The notes beneath the pieces are model-generated. The model saw only the letters and a list, made by a program, of their open reading frames with translations, was not told the DNA's origin and did not search any database. The position numbers were made by a program, and so were the translations under genes. From contig NZ_JAAAKW010000001.1 of NCBI RefSeq assembly GCF_009905615.1, positions 620,001-684,000 on the forward strand: a DNA stretch of 64,000 nt, in the 5' to 3' direction. This DNA is from Pseudomonas sp. SLFW. GTDB lineage: Bacteria; Pseudomonadota; Gammaproteobacteria; Pseudomonadales; Pseudomonadaceae. Below are positions 17,964 to 28,353 of the stretch, piece after piece; position 1 is the stretch's first letter; the number at the start of each line of letters is the position of its first letter.

Positions 17964-19832
17964 TTAAATCCACAGCTTCTTGACGTCACGGCCGCCATAA
18001 ATCAGGTTGACCATTGCGCGGGTCACCATGATGGCAGTGAACATCGAGGTAAAGATCCCGAGGGACATGGTCACGGCGAAACCTTTGACCGGCCCTGTGC
18101 CCATGGCATACAGGATGCCGCCGACGAGGAGCGATGTCAGGTTGGCGTCAAGAATCGCGGTGTAGGCGCGGTCGAAACCTTCGTTGATCGCACGCTGCAC
18201 GCTCATGCCGTTGGCCAGTTCCTCGCGAATCCGCGAAAAGATCAGCACGTTGGCGTCCACCGCCATACCCATGGTCAACACGATACCGGCGATGCCTGGC
18301 AGGGTCAGCGTTGCACCCAGCAGCGACATCAATGCCAGCAGCATGACCATGTTGAAGGCCAGTGCAACGGTCGCGATCAGGCCGAAGAAACGGTAGATGG
18401 CGATGATGAACAGCGAAACGAATAGCATGCCCCACAGGGAAGCGTCGATACCTTTGGTGATGTTGTCAGCACCCAGGCTCGGACCGATTGTGCGCTCTTC
18501 AGCGAAGTACATCGGTGCAGCCAGACCACCGGCACGCAGCAGCAGCGCGAGTTCGGACGACTCACCCTGGCCGTTCAGGCCGGTGATGCGGAACTGGCTG
18601 CCCAACGGCGACTGGATGGTCGCCAGGCTGATGATCTTCTTGTCTTCCTTGAAGGTCTGAACCGGCACGTCTTTCTCGACGCCGTCCACAACCTGTTTGG
18701 TGTAGGTGGTCTGCGGACGCTGTTCGATGAAGATCACCGCCATGCTGCGACCGACGTTGGCGCGGGTCGCGCGGCTCATCAGATCGCCACCGTGACCGTC
18801 CAGCTTGATATTCACTTGCGGACGACCGTGTTCATCGAAGCCCGCCTTGGCGTCGGTCACCTGGTCACCGGTGATGATCAGGCCACGCTCAACCGGAGCA
18901 GCCGGACGACCGCCCTCGCGGAATTCGAACATTTCGGTGGTGGCCTTGGTGTCATCCGGGCCTGCGCCCAGACGGAACTCAAGGTTGGCGGTCTTGCCGA
19001 GAATACGTTTGGCTTCGGCGGTGTCCTGCACGCCTGGCAGCTCGACCACGATGCGGTTGGCACCCTGACGCTGAACCAGTGGCTCGGCCACACCCAGCTC
19101 GTTGACGCGGTTACGTACCGTGGTCAAGTTCTGCTTGATGGAGTATTCGCGGATCTCGGCGACCTTGGCCTGGGTCATGGCCAGACGCAGGATCGGCATT
19201 TCGCCACGATCAGTCGTGGTGATGTCGAAATCGCTGTAATCCTTGCGGATCAGGGCACGGGCCTGTTCGCGGGAATCGGTGTCACTGAAGCCAAGTTGAA
19301 TGGCGTTGCCATCCTGCGGCAGGCTGCGATAACGCAGTTTTTCCTTGCGCAGCAGGCTCTTCACTTCGCCTTCGTAGACGTTCAGACGGGCGCTCAGGGC
19401 CTTGTCCATGTCGACTTCGAGCAGGAAGTGCACGCCGCCGGACAGGTCGAGACCCAGTTTCATCGGGGTGGCGCCAATGTTGCGCAGCCACTTCGGCGTG
19501 GTCTGAGCCAGGTTCAACGCAACGACGTAGTCGTCACCCAACGCCTTGCGCGCGACATCCTTGGCGGGCAGCTGGTCTTCCTGCTTGGTCAGACGCAACA
19601 AACCGCCCTTGCCATTCTCGGCAAGAGACGCGCCCTTGACCGCGATGCCAGCATCGGTAAGCGCCTTGCTTACGCGATCCAGATCAGCCTGATTGACTTG
19701 CAACGCAGTGCTTGCGCCGCTGACCTGGATAGCCGGGTCATCAGGGTAGAGATTGGGTGCGGAATAAATAAAGCCGATCGTGAGCACTGCCAGGATCAGG
19801 ATGTATTTCCACAGAGGGTATTTGTTCAACAT
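17964..19832 (-). CDS. secD: Protein translocase subunit SecD
   Basis: A 622-residue inner-membrane protein. It has the N-terminal TM (MLNKYPLWKYILILAVLTIG), the large periplasmic P1 domain beginning with GLDLSGGVHFLLEVD, and the C-terminal RND-like TM block with GMAVDANVLIFSRIREEL. Start is the ATG complementary to 19830-19832, with a GTG one codon further out. It lies between yajC and secF. Confidence 0.96.
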   Translation of the reverse strand: MLNKYPLWKYILILAVLTIGFIYSAPNLYPDDPAIQVSGASTALQVNQADLDRVSKALTDAGIAVKGASLAENGKGGLLRLTKQEDQLPAKDVARKALGDDYVVALNLAQTTPKWLRNIGATPMKLGLDLSGGVHFLLEVDMDKALSARLNVYEGEVKSLLRKEKLRYRSLPQDGNAIQLGFSDTDSREQARALIRKDYSDFDITTTDRGEMPILRLAMTQAKVAEIREYSIKQNLTTVRNRVNELGVAEPLVQRQGANRIVVELPGVQDTAEAKRILGKTANLEFRLGAGPDDTKATTEMFEFREGGRPAAPVERGLIITGDQVTDAKAGFDEHGRPQVNIKLDGHGGDLMSRATRANVGRSMAVIFIEQRPQTTYTKQVVDGVEKDVPVQTFKEDKKIISLATIQSPLGSQFRITGLNGQGESSELALLLRAGGLAAPMYFAEERTIGPSLGADNITKGIDASLWGMLFVSLFIIAIYRFFGLIATVALAFNMVMLLALMSLLGATLTLPGIAGIVLTMGMAVDANVLIFSRIREELANGMSVQRAINEGFDRAYTAILDANLTSLLVGGILYAMGTGPVKGFAVTMSLGIFTSMFTAIMVTRAMVNLIYGGRDVKKLWI

Positions 19833-19894
19833 CACGCCGCCTGCTTATAACGCGGGGCGCCTTGCGCGCCCCGTCGATTGGTAAAAGACTGGAA

Positions 19895-20233
19895 TCAGAG
19901 GGCTTTCAAGGTGCCCTTAGGCAGGGTGGCAGCGATGGCGCCCTTCTGGAACTTCAGTTCTACGGTGTCGGACACTTCAAGGACAACGAAGTCATCGGTC
20001 ACTTTGTTGATCTTGCCCGCGATACCACCGGAAGTGACGACTTCATCGCCCTTCTGCAAGTTGCCCAGCAGATTCTTCTGTTCTTTTGCGCGCTTAGCCT
20101 GTGGACGCCAGATCATCAGGTAGAAGATGACCAGAAAGCCGACCAGGAAGATCCACTCAAAGCCCGAACCCGCAGGACCGGCGGCAGCAGGTGCGCCCGC
20201 GTCAGCCATGGCGTTGGAAATGAAAAAGCTCAT
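19895..20233 (-). CDS. yajC: Sec translocon accessory protein YajC
   Basis: A 112-residue single-TM protein (GFEWIFLVGFLVIFYLMIWRPQAKRAKE) with the conserved cytosolic part NLLQKGDEVVTSGGIAGKI-like. It associates with SecDF. Start MSFFISNAMADAG was chosen over an in-frame ATG six codons upstream. First gene of the yajC-secD-secF group, 57 bp after tgt. Confidence 0.94.
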   Translation of the reverse strand: MSFFISNAMADAGAPAAAGPAGSGFEWIFLVGFLVIFYLMIWRPQAKRAKEQKNLLGNLQKGDEVVTSGGIAGKINKVTDDFVVLEVSDTVELKFQKGAIAATLPKGTLKAL

Positions 20234-20289
20234 TAAACACTCCAGTTGCATATTTTTAATAATAGGAAGCGGTAAGACCGGCTGTCATT

Positions 20290-22484
<2,195 letters not shown>

Positions 22485-22591
22485 GATGGGGTTCGTCTAG
22501 CAGGGCCGGGAAGTTTAGCCGAAAACCTGAAAATTGACCATGAAACATGATTGACCAACGGTAGGCACCTCTCTATACTGCGCCGCCACAA

Positions 22592-22676
22592 GCCCTGATG
22601 GCGGAATTGGTAGACGCGGCGGATTCAAAATCCGTTTTCGAAAGGAGTGGGAGTTCGAGTCTCCCTCGGGGCACCA
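22592..22676 (+). tRNA. tRNA-Leu (anticodon CAA), CCA encoded
   Basis: An 85-nt class II tRNA. The acceptor GCCCTGA pairs with TCGGGGC (one G-U), the anticodon loop TTCAAAA gives CAA, there is a long variable arm (TTTTCGAAAGGAGT), and the T-loop is TTCGAGT. A discriminator A and encoded CCA end the gene. tRNA-Leu genes are frequent integration sites, and the following 6.9 kb look accessory. Confidence 0.96.
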
Positions 22677-22686
22677 GCACAATGAG

Positions 22687-22717
22687 AAAAGGCCTTGATT
22701 ATCAAGGCCTTTTTTTA
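22687..22717 (+). terminator. Terminator after tRNA-Leu
   Basis: A perfect 10-bp stem AAGGCCTTGA-TTA-TCAAGGCCTT followed by T7, beginning 11 nt after the tRNA. Directly beyond it ATGGCGTAA occurs twice within about 22 bp (22722-22743), which might be integrase arm sites. Confidence 0.9.
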
Positions 22718-23897
22718 TGGATGGCGTAAAAATGGCGTAACGGCATGTCGTTGGTGTGCGTTCTCGCAAGCCTGCGGACGTCAGTGAGATAGCAACGGCA
22801 AGTGTTGGCCAGCACGCACACGGCGCCATTCAGAGCGCAGCCATGGCAATTCTTCGTTTTATGTTGACCCATGGGAAAAAGGTAATTTTGGTAATCTTGT
22901 CCTGCAATCATCCGGAAAGCCTTTAAAATCAATGGGTTGAGATGAATAGCTAAAGGTAATAATAGGGTGATTTCTTAGTAATCAACTTACCTTTTGAGGT
23001 GGTTAGATTCTTACCTTTTAAAAACGTTGTAAATCAGTCAGTTACAAAAAAATTACCTTTTCAATTACCCTAAATTACCTTCTCTGGTAATTGCTCAAAG
23101 CCACGGCCTGTAAGGCTTACAGCCCTCTCCCGCACCTTTATTCCCGAAATTACCTTTTTCCCAGCCCTCAACTGGAAATGGCAACCGGCTAGCATTTTTC
23201 TAGTGTTTTTCGGCCTCGACTGATCGGCCTTGAAACGCAGCAAATCGTCTGCAACGCTGTGCAAGCCCACGAAGCTGCTAAAACTCGCTGAAACCCGCGC
23301 CATGAGGGGCGTACAAAGCATCTAGGCGAGATGCCAAACCGGACGGCGGCTATTCGAAAACCACCAACCGCGATTTTGAAAAACTGGGTCATCAGCCGTT
23401 TTTCTATTTTTCACCCAGGCATTACTGGGGTGTCGGGGCTGGGGCCGTCTGCGTTGCATGAAGCCGCGCTGTGCAACCCCATTGCATTTCTCTTCCAAAG
23501 TTTGCAAACCGTGCAATGCTCGATTGCCTGCGGAGCCCCGCAGCCGGCGTGGCTTGCAGGGTCGTTTGCACTCGCTCCGGATTTGCACAAAAAAAGGACG
23601 CAAGGCCCGTCGGCGGGAGGGGGATAAGTGATTTTTCTTGGAATTATTTTTTCGGGCGCTGGATTTATCTCGCGTCTGCGCAGTACGTCGACCGGCCGTG
23701 CACATCATCGACCGTCTGTACGCAATAACACTCACGTCAGAAGGCGCTATGGCGCACGCGCTTGCGCAATCATTGTGGCCTCGCACCCATTTAACAGGAA
23801 ATTTTGATATGTCTACGCTAGAGGTGATCTGCAAGGCTAAATACGCTAAAAGGTGGGCTAGCACCTATGCCACGGCACTAACAAGTTGGAGAGAGAC
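22718..23897. other. Gene-free left end of the tRNA-Leu island
   Basis: About 1.2 kb without a gene I can support. It begins with ATGGCGTAA direct repeats, then a TTACC-type repeat cluster (22876-23159), then a GC-richer stretch (about 23180-23640) that is open in several frames on both strands without a credible start or family match. No integrase gene or intact att duplication was found. The stretch before 23898 supplies the promoter of the HEPN gene. Confidence 0.5.
22876..23159. repeat. Cluster of TTACC(TTTT) repeats in both orientations
   Basis: The motif TTACCTTTT or close variants occur at about 22876-22885 (inverted), 22952-22960 (inverted), 22987-22995, 23011-23019, 23053-23061, 23065-23070, 23075-23081, 23086-23092 (inverted) and 23150-23158. 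The density is far above chance for this GC-rich genome. It could be an iteron-like replication region, an operator array or an integrase/excisionase site array. Function is unknown. Confidence 0.6.
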
Positions 23898-25325
23898 ATG
23901 GCGGTATTTTGGGAATGGGAAAATGTAGAACAAGTGGTTAACGGCATTCGGGGCCAGCTATGCGATGACTTGCTTTTACATAAAGATATCATGCACTTCA
24001 ATATCATACGGAGCCTTGATCAAGACTTAATTCTTACAGTGACCGCACCGCAACAATCTTACGAACCTCGAGAGCCGGAGAGGCAACTGGGGGAGGTATA
24101 CAAAAATGATAATATGATTCAGATCAGCTCGACTTCTGCTAATGCAACGCTTACCGGTGTTGCACTTAAACAGATGGTAACAAGCAAAGCGATAACCACT
24201 ACCACATACAGCGTGCGCGAACTAGATCTACAATTTCATAACATCAAACTTCCCCGTTATACATTTGACTGGATTGGCAACGCGCCCAACGAATACATGT
24301 TTTCGGGTGGGCACCGAGATGAAACCTCAGACATCACTACACGAACTTATTTAAGTGAACCCGAGATTGTTCTAAAAGCGCGGGGCGGCAGTTTTGGCCT
24401 AGGAAACTACTCGACAAGAATAAGACTCGCTGGATACGATATCGAGTTCGGGGTTTTACCCCGAAAAACGTCTTTAGAGGCGATTAGACCAGGTTTCATC
24501 CTTTATATTGGAGCGCCGAACAAAGACGAGCGTCGGGAGATACGTGATAGCCTCTCGTTTGCACTAGGCGCTCCGCTCGTTCACGTCAGTTCATCCACGT
24601 TTGCAGAAGACTATTCCCCATTGGGGATTGAGGCGATAACGCCTCAATCGATGGGAGGTAGGGCTTGGGACATGAGGAGTCTTCCGCCCACCCCTATTGG
24701 AGAGCACATGCTCGATCCCAAAGCATTGGAGCAAGTAGCTTCCGCTTATCTAGCGCGCCACCGGGATTATGACTTTCAAAACATCTTGTGGCGTAAATGG
24801 TACGCTTCAATCGCTCCATATTACATGGCCCCCGCATATTACGGAGCATTGATAGAAACGCTTCAGAAAAAATATACAGAAAACCCTGCGAATAAAGTCA
24901 GCAGCTTAATAGTCAATAAATCTGATTACAAAAATCTGAAAGCGGTTATGACGAGATATCTTGCGAAAATGGAAATAGACGAGCAGCAGCGTAACACTTT
25001 TTTGCAAAAGATTGAAGCTGGAAACGTTGCACCTCAGAAAATTGTAGCTCAACGTTTTTATGAAAGCTTGGACTTAAAGCTCGGGGACTTGGAACTTAAC
25101 GCGTGGAAAAGACGAAACGACGCCGCGCATGGAAATAAAATTGTTAAGGGAGGAGAGATTGAGTTGATTAGGGAAACAAAAATTCTAAAGGTAATGCTCA
25201 ATAGAATTATGTTAAGGCTTATGCAAGGAGCACACACATACATAGACTATTACAATTTCGACCATCCAGTGACGGCGCTAAGTGAGCCCATAAGGCAACC
25301 AAAGCCAATGGAACCTCCGCATTGA
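23898..25325 (+). CDS. HEPN-domain protein, ApeA-like; candidate anti-phage ribonuclease
   Basis: A 475-residue protein of unknown function in the tRNA-Leu island, with markedly lower GC than its surroundings. The C-terminal region (about 370-455) contains AWKRRNDAAHG, a textbook HEPN motif R406-x4-H411 with Asn after Arg. It is followed by a helix rich in Leu/Met and a YIDYY segment as in Apea-like HEPN domains. The N-terminal about 300 residues look beta-rich and would match the large sensor part of ApeA-type proteins. HEPN proteins of this build are RNA-cleaving defence or abortive-infection factors in known cases. Start is ATG 23898 with GGAG about 7 nt upstream. Assignment to ApeA proper is tentative; the HEPN motif is clear. 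Confidence 0.7.
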   Translation: MAVFWEWENVEQVVNGIRGQLCDDLLLHKDIMHFNIIRSLDQDLILTVTAPQQSYEPREPERQLGEVYKNDNMIQISSTSANATLTGVALKQMVTSKAITTTTYSVRELDLQFHNIKLPRYTFDWIGNAPNEYMFSGGHRDETSDITTRTYLSEPEIVLKARGGSFGLGNYSTRIRLAGYDIEFGVLPRKTSLEAIRPGFILYIGAPNKDERREIRDSLSFALGAPLVHVSSSTFAEDYSPLGIEAITPQSMGGRAWDMRSLPPTPIGEHMLDPKALEQVASAYLARHRDYDFQNILWRKWYASIAPYYMAPAYYGALIETLQKKYTENPANKVSSLIVNKSDYKNLKAVMTRYLAKMEIDEQQRNTFLQKIEAGNVAPQKIVAQRFYESLDLKLGDLELNAWKRRNDAAHGNKIVKGGEIELIRETKILKVMLNRIMLRLMQGAHTYIDYYNFDHPVTALSEPIRQPKPMEPPH

Positions 25326-25351
25326 CAGCTATTATAACCGTAAAGCACCGC

Positions 25352-25378
25352 AGCCTTCTAATATCAGCATAGAAGGCT
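25352..25378. terminator. Hairpin between convergent HEPN and DUF2971 genes
   Basis: A 9-bp perfect stem AGCCTTCTA / TAGAAGGCT with a 9-nt loop lies between the two convergent stops. T-runs are weak on both sides, so termination is likely but not certain. Confidence 0.55.
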
Positions 25379-25440
25379 ATTGCTATAATTGCGTGCTTAA
25401 GGCTGGGATGGCGACTGCCATCGTTTAGATAATGAACCCG

Positions 25441-26475
25441 TTAATCTAACCAGTCGTTATTCTTTTTAATATAAGTGCGTTGGCGCCAATTTGAAATAGT
25501 AAAATTATCCTCAGCATCAAAATCAATTGTCTGCAGCTTTTCTTTTAACATCTTCGCCTGAATACCCGTTAGATGGCTTTGAGCCCCTTCTAACGCTCGA
25601 TCCACTAGAATTAGGCTGAAAGGGTCCAAACGTTTTTTTTCAAGTTGCCAAGTCCCTGCAGTCATTTCAAGCGCGAAGATTTTCCAGCTCTCGCCCTCGG
25701 CTTTTATCCGAAGAGAGTGATCTAGGTCGACACTATCCCCCCTACTAACTACAATGCCGTCTGCGATCAGCGGATTGCGAAGCCCCAGGTAAACCTCTTT
25801 GATCTCAATCGGATGCTTGTACAGATACAGGCCTTCTACTGATGATACGGCATGCCCTGGTGCCACTTCATAAGATAGAGTATCGCTACCAAAGTAGATG
25901 TTCTCATACTCCTCTTCTATAGTCATAGCGTGATTGACGAGTGGTTTGACGACTCTAACTTCTTCTTCGTATACCCAAGCAGCATGTTTGATCAAGAACG
26001 CTTTCCGCATGAGCGTTTCTAACCCAGACCGGTCTGCGTCATCAAAGGCGAAACCCATCGAAGCTACAAATAGTTTGCTGAGCAGTCTACGAGTTTCAGA
26101 AGTTACGACGTGAGGTATTTTTGAGTTTGTATAGACCACATCTCCCCGATCCACTGGGATGAGGTTGTAATTAACGCTATTCAAAAAAGGGATATCTACC
26201 TCGTATCCGATCACAAAGCCTGTATGCTCTTGACTGTAATGAGCCCACATTAGAGGATTCAGAGGCTCCCTCGTCAGGGAAAGTATTCCCACACCGTTTT
26301 TTAGACTATATAAAGTGCTTTGCCAGTCTGTTAGCTTCGAGACTGGGCCTGACGCATTATCCAAATTCGATAACTCGAATGGATCATTGAAATGTCTGGG
26401 TTCTCGAAACCCTAATCTAGAGGATCTGAGTGCGCTTAAACCAGCTTGAAATCCATAGTGTTTGTATAAAATCAT
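25441..26475 (-). CDS. DUF2971-family protein
   Basis: A 344-residue protein. Family hallmarks are MILYKHYGFQAGLSALRSSRLGFREPRHFNDPFEL at the N-terminus (lyKy...fNDPfE) and ILSLTREPLNPLMWAHYSQEHTGFVIGYE (nplmWahYa..H.Gf), with each segment abbreviated by the family pattern here. Biochemical function of DUF2971 is not established. Its genes are often found in accessory and defence regions. Start is set at the ATG complementary to 26473-26475, which opens the conserved domain; an ATG 17 codons upstream is possible. AT-rich codon use, like the convergent HEPN gene, suggests a shared origin. Confidence 0.75.
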   Translation of the reverse strand: MILYKHYGFQAGLSALRSSRLGFREPRHFNDPFELSNLDNASGPVSKLTDWQSTLYSLKNGVGILSLTREPLNPLMWAHYSQEHTGFVIGYEVDIPFLNSVNYNLIPVDRGDVVYTNSKIPHVVTSETRRLLSKLFVASMGFAFDDADRSGLETLMRKAFLIKHAAWVYEEEVRVVKPLVNHAMTIEEEYENIYFGSDTLSYEVAPGHAVSSVEGLYLYKHPIEIKEVYLGLRNPLIADGIVVSRGDSVDLDHSLRIKAEGESWKIFALEMTAGTWQLEKKRLDPFSLILVDRALEGAQSHLTGIQAKMLKEKLQTIDFDAEDNFTISNWRQRTYIKKNNDWLD

Positions 26476-26530
26476 TTGACTGCTTCGTCCCTGATTTGCC
26501 GGTGGCTTAGAAGGTGAATTAAACACCGCT

Positions 26531-27421
26531 TCACATTGTGATCAATTTCAAAGGTGCAGACAATGTCCCCGCCCTAACAGCATCTGCGGTGAATGCAGGA
26601 TCCTGGGTAGGCGCTGGCGATGGCCCATGAGTGTGTGACGCTACCTCTGTGGCCAACTGCTGAATTAGGTCGAGGGTGTCGCATAGCACTTGGAAGATGT
26701 TGACCGATTCTGAACCAACGTGATTTTTCGGCGCGACCAGGCGCTGGCTGACCTGGCTCACACTCTCGCGCAACCCTTGAATCCTTTCCTGCATGTCGCC
26801 ACCTACGGCGGCGTTGTGCTTCTTACCAACCACCAGGTTCAAGTCTCGCCCAGTTGCCTGGTGCATATCCTGCAGCGCGGCTAGCGTGGCCGTGCCGGCG
26901 GAGTTCAGCTTGAGCGCGCCCAAAGCGTCGATGCGCTTTATTCCGCCCACCTGCTCAGTCGAATGGTTCGCCACGTACTGGGCGTGACTCTGGTACTGCT
27001 CCTGATTCGCGCCGCTCCTCACCTGGCGGTCCAAAAAGTGGTCGGTGATCTTGCCATCGGTGGTCCGAGTCCAGTTGCCGTCCGCGTCGACGCGCTGCTG
27101 CGCCAGATCGCTGTGCTGCCACACATGGTCGCCCTTCGGCACCTTCGGCAGGCTCAGGCCGTGCGGCAGGATGGTCTGGATATACGGGCAATGCGGCTGG
27201 CCGTAGGCGAAGCACACCACCACCCGCGTGCCTTCGTGCGGGAATGCGTACATCCCCATTTCATCGCCACCCGTCGGCACCGGCAGCGACACGCCGTGCA
27301 GGATCGGCAACGCCGGGTCAGGCAGGCCGTCCGGCGTCAGTACCTGGACGTCGACCGCGTAGCGCGGGCGATAGTTGTCGTACACTCCAGCGTCTGCTGG
27401 CGCATCGGCTATCGACGCCAC
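26531..27421 (-). CDS. Phage baseplate/tail-spike protein (gp5/VgrG OB-fold-like), prophage remnant
   Basis: A 296-residue protein with a GTG start. Residues about 15-110 resemble the OB-fold of gp5/VgrG or gpV-type tail needle proteins (LPVPTGGDEMGMYAFPHEGTRVVVCF, PHCPYIQTIL). The middle region (GALKLNSAGTATLAALQDMHQATGRDLNLVVGKKHNAAVGG) resembles the repetitive beta-helix linker. The C-terminus ends HTHGPSPAPTQ, a proline-rich tail common in such proteins. No other intact tail genes lie nearby, so this is probably a leftover of a phage or tailocin. A T6SS VgrG is less likely because the gp27-like N-terminal part is absent. Confidence 0.6.
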   Translation of the reverse strand: MASIADAPADAGVYDNYRPRYAVDVQVLTPDGLPDPALPILHGVSLPVPTGGDEMGMYAFPHEGTRVVVCFAYGQPHCPYIQTILPHGLSLPKVPKGDHVWQHSDLAQQRVDADGNWTRTTDGKITDHFLDRQVRSGANQEQYQSHAQYVANHSTEQVGGIKRIDALGALKLNSAGTATLAALQDMHQATGRDLNLVVGKKHNAAVGGDMQERIQGLRESVSQVSQRLVAPKNHVGSESVNIFQVLCDTLDLIQQLATEVASHTHGPSPAPTQDPAFTADAVRAGTLSAPLKLITM

Positions 27422-27968
27422 TTACGCGAATCGCGGCAGGTGATGTTGACTGCTCTGTTCAGGGAATGGCGCACTACGCTGCGTTTGTTTGCTTCGTCCA
27501 TCGGATGCTCATTTGCGTGCCGGCAAGACCCACACTGGTGACACGCTCGCCGTTGTTGATCGCTGCACCAGGGCGAAGGCTAGGCAGCGCGACGACGGCC
27601 GCGCTCTGGTTGCCCTAGTACTCGTTGAAAAGTTCGAGCGGCAGCTGCAACGCGGGTCGCCCACTAAAGAAACTGTCGGACCGACTGCTCGATCAAATCC
27701 GATATATAACTAACCCTAGGAGGTATGGCGTGCAAAACTGCTGCAAGGAGCCAGAGAAGCGGCGTTGTACCTTGCGTGGTATAGAATGCGAAGCTCTATG
27801 TGAATCTGCTTGGTGACCTCGACCAATACATTGCGCATATCAACATGCCCTGATTTTACAGGTGCCGATTCAGGAGGAGATTCACGATGCGACAGGGGGC
27901 TTGCACCGCCAGAGCAAAAAATCGATCCACTGAGAGGATCGTCGCTTTTAAGTATCTTCCAAATGCAT
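27422..27968. other. Degenerate segment between phage-tail remnant and immunity gene
   Basis: 547 bp without an intact gene. The right part (27474 to about 27690, minus strand) carries coding-like sequence interrupted by a TAG (see the pseudogene entry). From about 27700 to 27968 I see nothing recognisable. Confidence 0.5.
27474..27690 (-). pseudogene. Broken 3' fragment of a phage-type gene
   Basis: Reading the minus strand, one frame gives a protein-like stretch FFSGRPALQLPLELFNEY, a TAG stop (complement of 27615-27617), then in the same frame GNQSAAVVALPSLRPGAAIN, NGERVTSVGLAGTQMSIRWT and KQTNAA before a TAG at 27474. No start codon or ribosome-binding site precedes either half. The composition and position directly upstream of the tail-spike gene suggest the remains of a neighbouring tail gene. 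Family not identified. Confidence 0.35.
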
Positions 27969-28346
27969 CTATGAGCAGTGCCGCCTGATCCACATCCAAA
28001 CATCATTGAAGTACGAGCGCTTCGTCTTTGCGACACGATTCCTGACCTTCGCCAAAGTCTCTGCTAGCCATTCAACCTCTTCAACTTCGAACCTATCCCA
28101 TATAAACAGCAGGTCAAAATCAGAAAGGATTTGATCAACAGAATAATCACCAACTTCATGCTTTTTGATGTACGACCTGAAATCCAGTTCAAGCGACCTT
28201 ATTGCCCAATAAGATTTTGCATCCACCCAGCGAGCAACCACCTCGTCCACAGTGAGTTGAGCATTGCGCTGACCTTCTGGTAGGTGGTCTTGAATCCCCT
28301 CACTCATGGCACCCATGAAATCGATAAGCATCGTGTAGCCTCGCAT
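27969..28346 (-). CDS. Putative immunity protein for the adjacent RNase A-like toxin
   Basis: A 125-residue, acidic, all-helical-looking protein with no signal peptide (MRGYTMLIDFMGAMSEGIQ...). I recognise no family. The start is set at 28346 because GAGGTGG lies 5 nt upstream, within the end of the toxin gene; the gap to the toxin stop is only 7 bp. A small cytoplasmic protein directly after a polymorphic toxin is the standard place for its immunity gene, so the role is inferred from context. Confidence 0.6.
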   Translation of the reverse strand: MRGYTMLIDFMGAMSEGIQDHLPEGQRNAQLTVDEVVARWVDAKSYWAIRSLELDFRSYIKKHEVGDYSVDQILSDFDLLFIWDRFEVEEVEWLAETLAKVRNRVAKTKRSYFNDVWMWIRRHCS

Positions 28347-28353
28347 TACCACC

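Noticed and set aside
19853..19873. Hairpin GGGGCGC-rich between secD and yajC
   Set aside because: No T-run and the genes are normally co-transcribed; at most an RNA-processing structure.
22515..22829. Minus-strand frame across the tRNA-Leu gene
   Set aside because: It overlaps the tRNA and its terminator; a common false ORF at tRNA genes.
23322..23864. 180-codon minus-strand frame in the island
   Set aside because: No start with ribosome-binding site, very Arg/Ser-rich, and other frames are equally open. Kept only as an unexplained stretch in the findings.
26531..27421. Reading this gene as a T6SS VgrG
   Set aside because: Only the OB-fold/spike part is present and no other T6SS genes are nearby; a phage or tailocin spike fits better.
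27409..27501. 30-codon frame just upstream of the tail-spike gene, overlapping its GTG
   Set aside because: Possible, but too short and without family or strong ribosome-binding site to call a gene.
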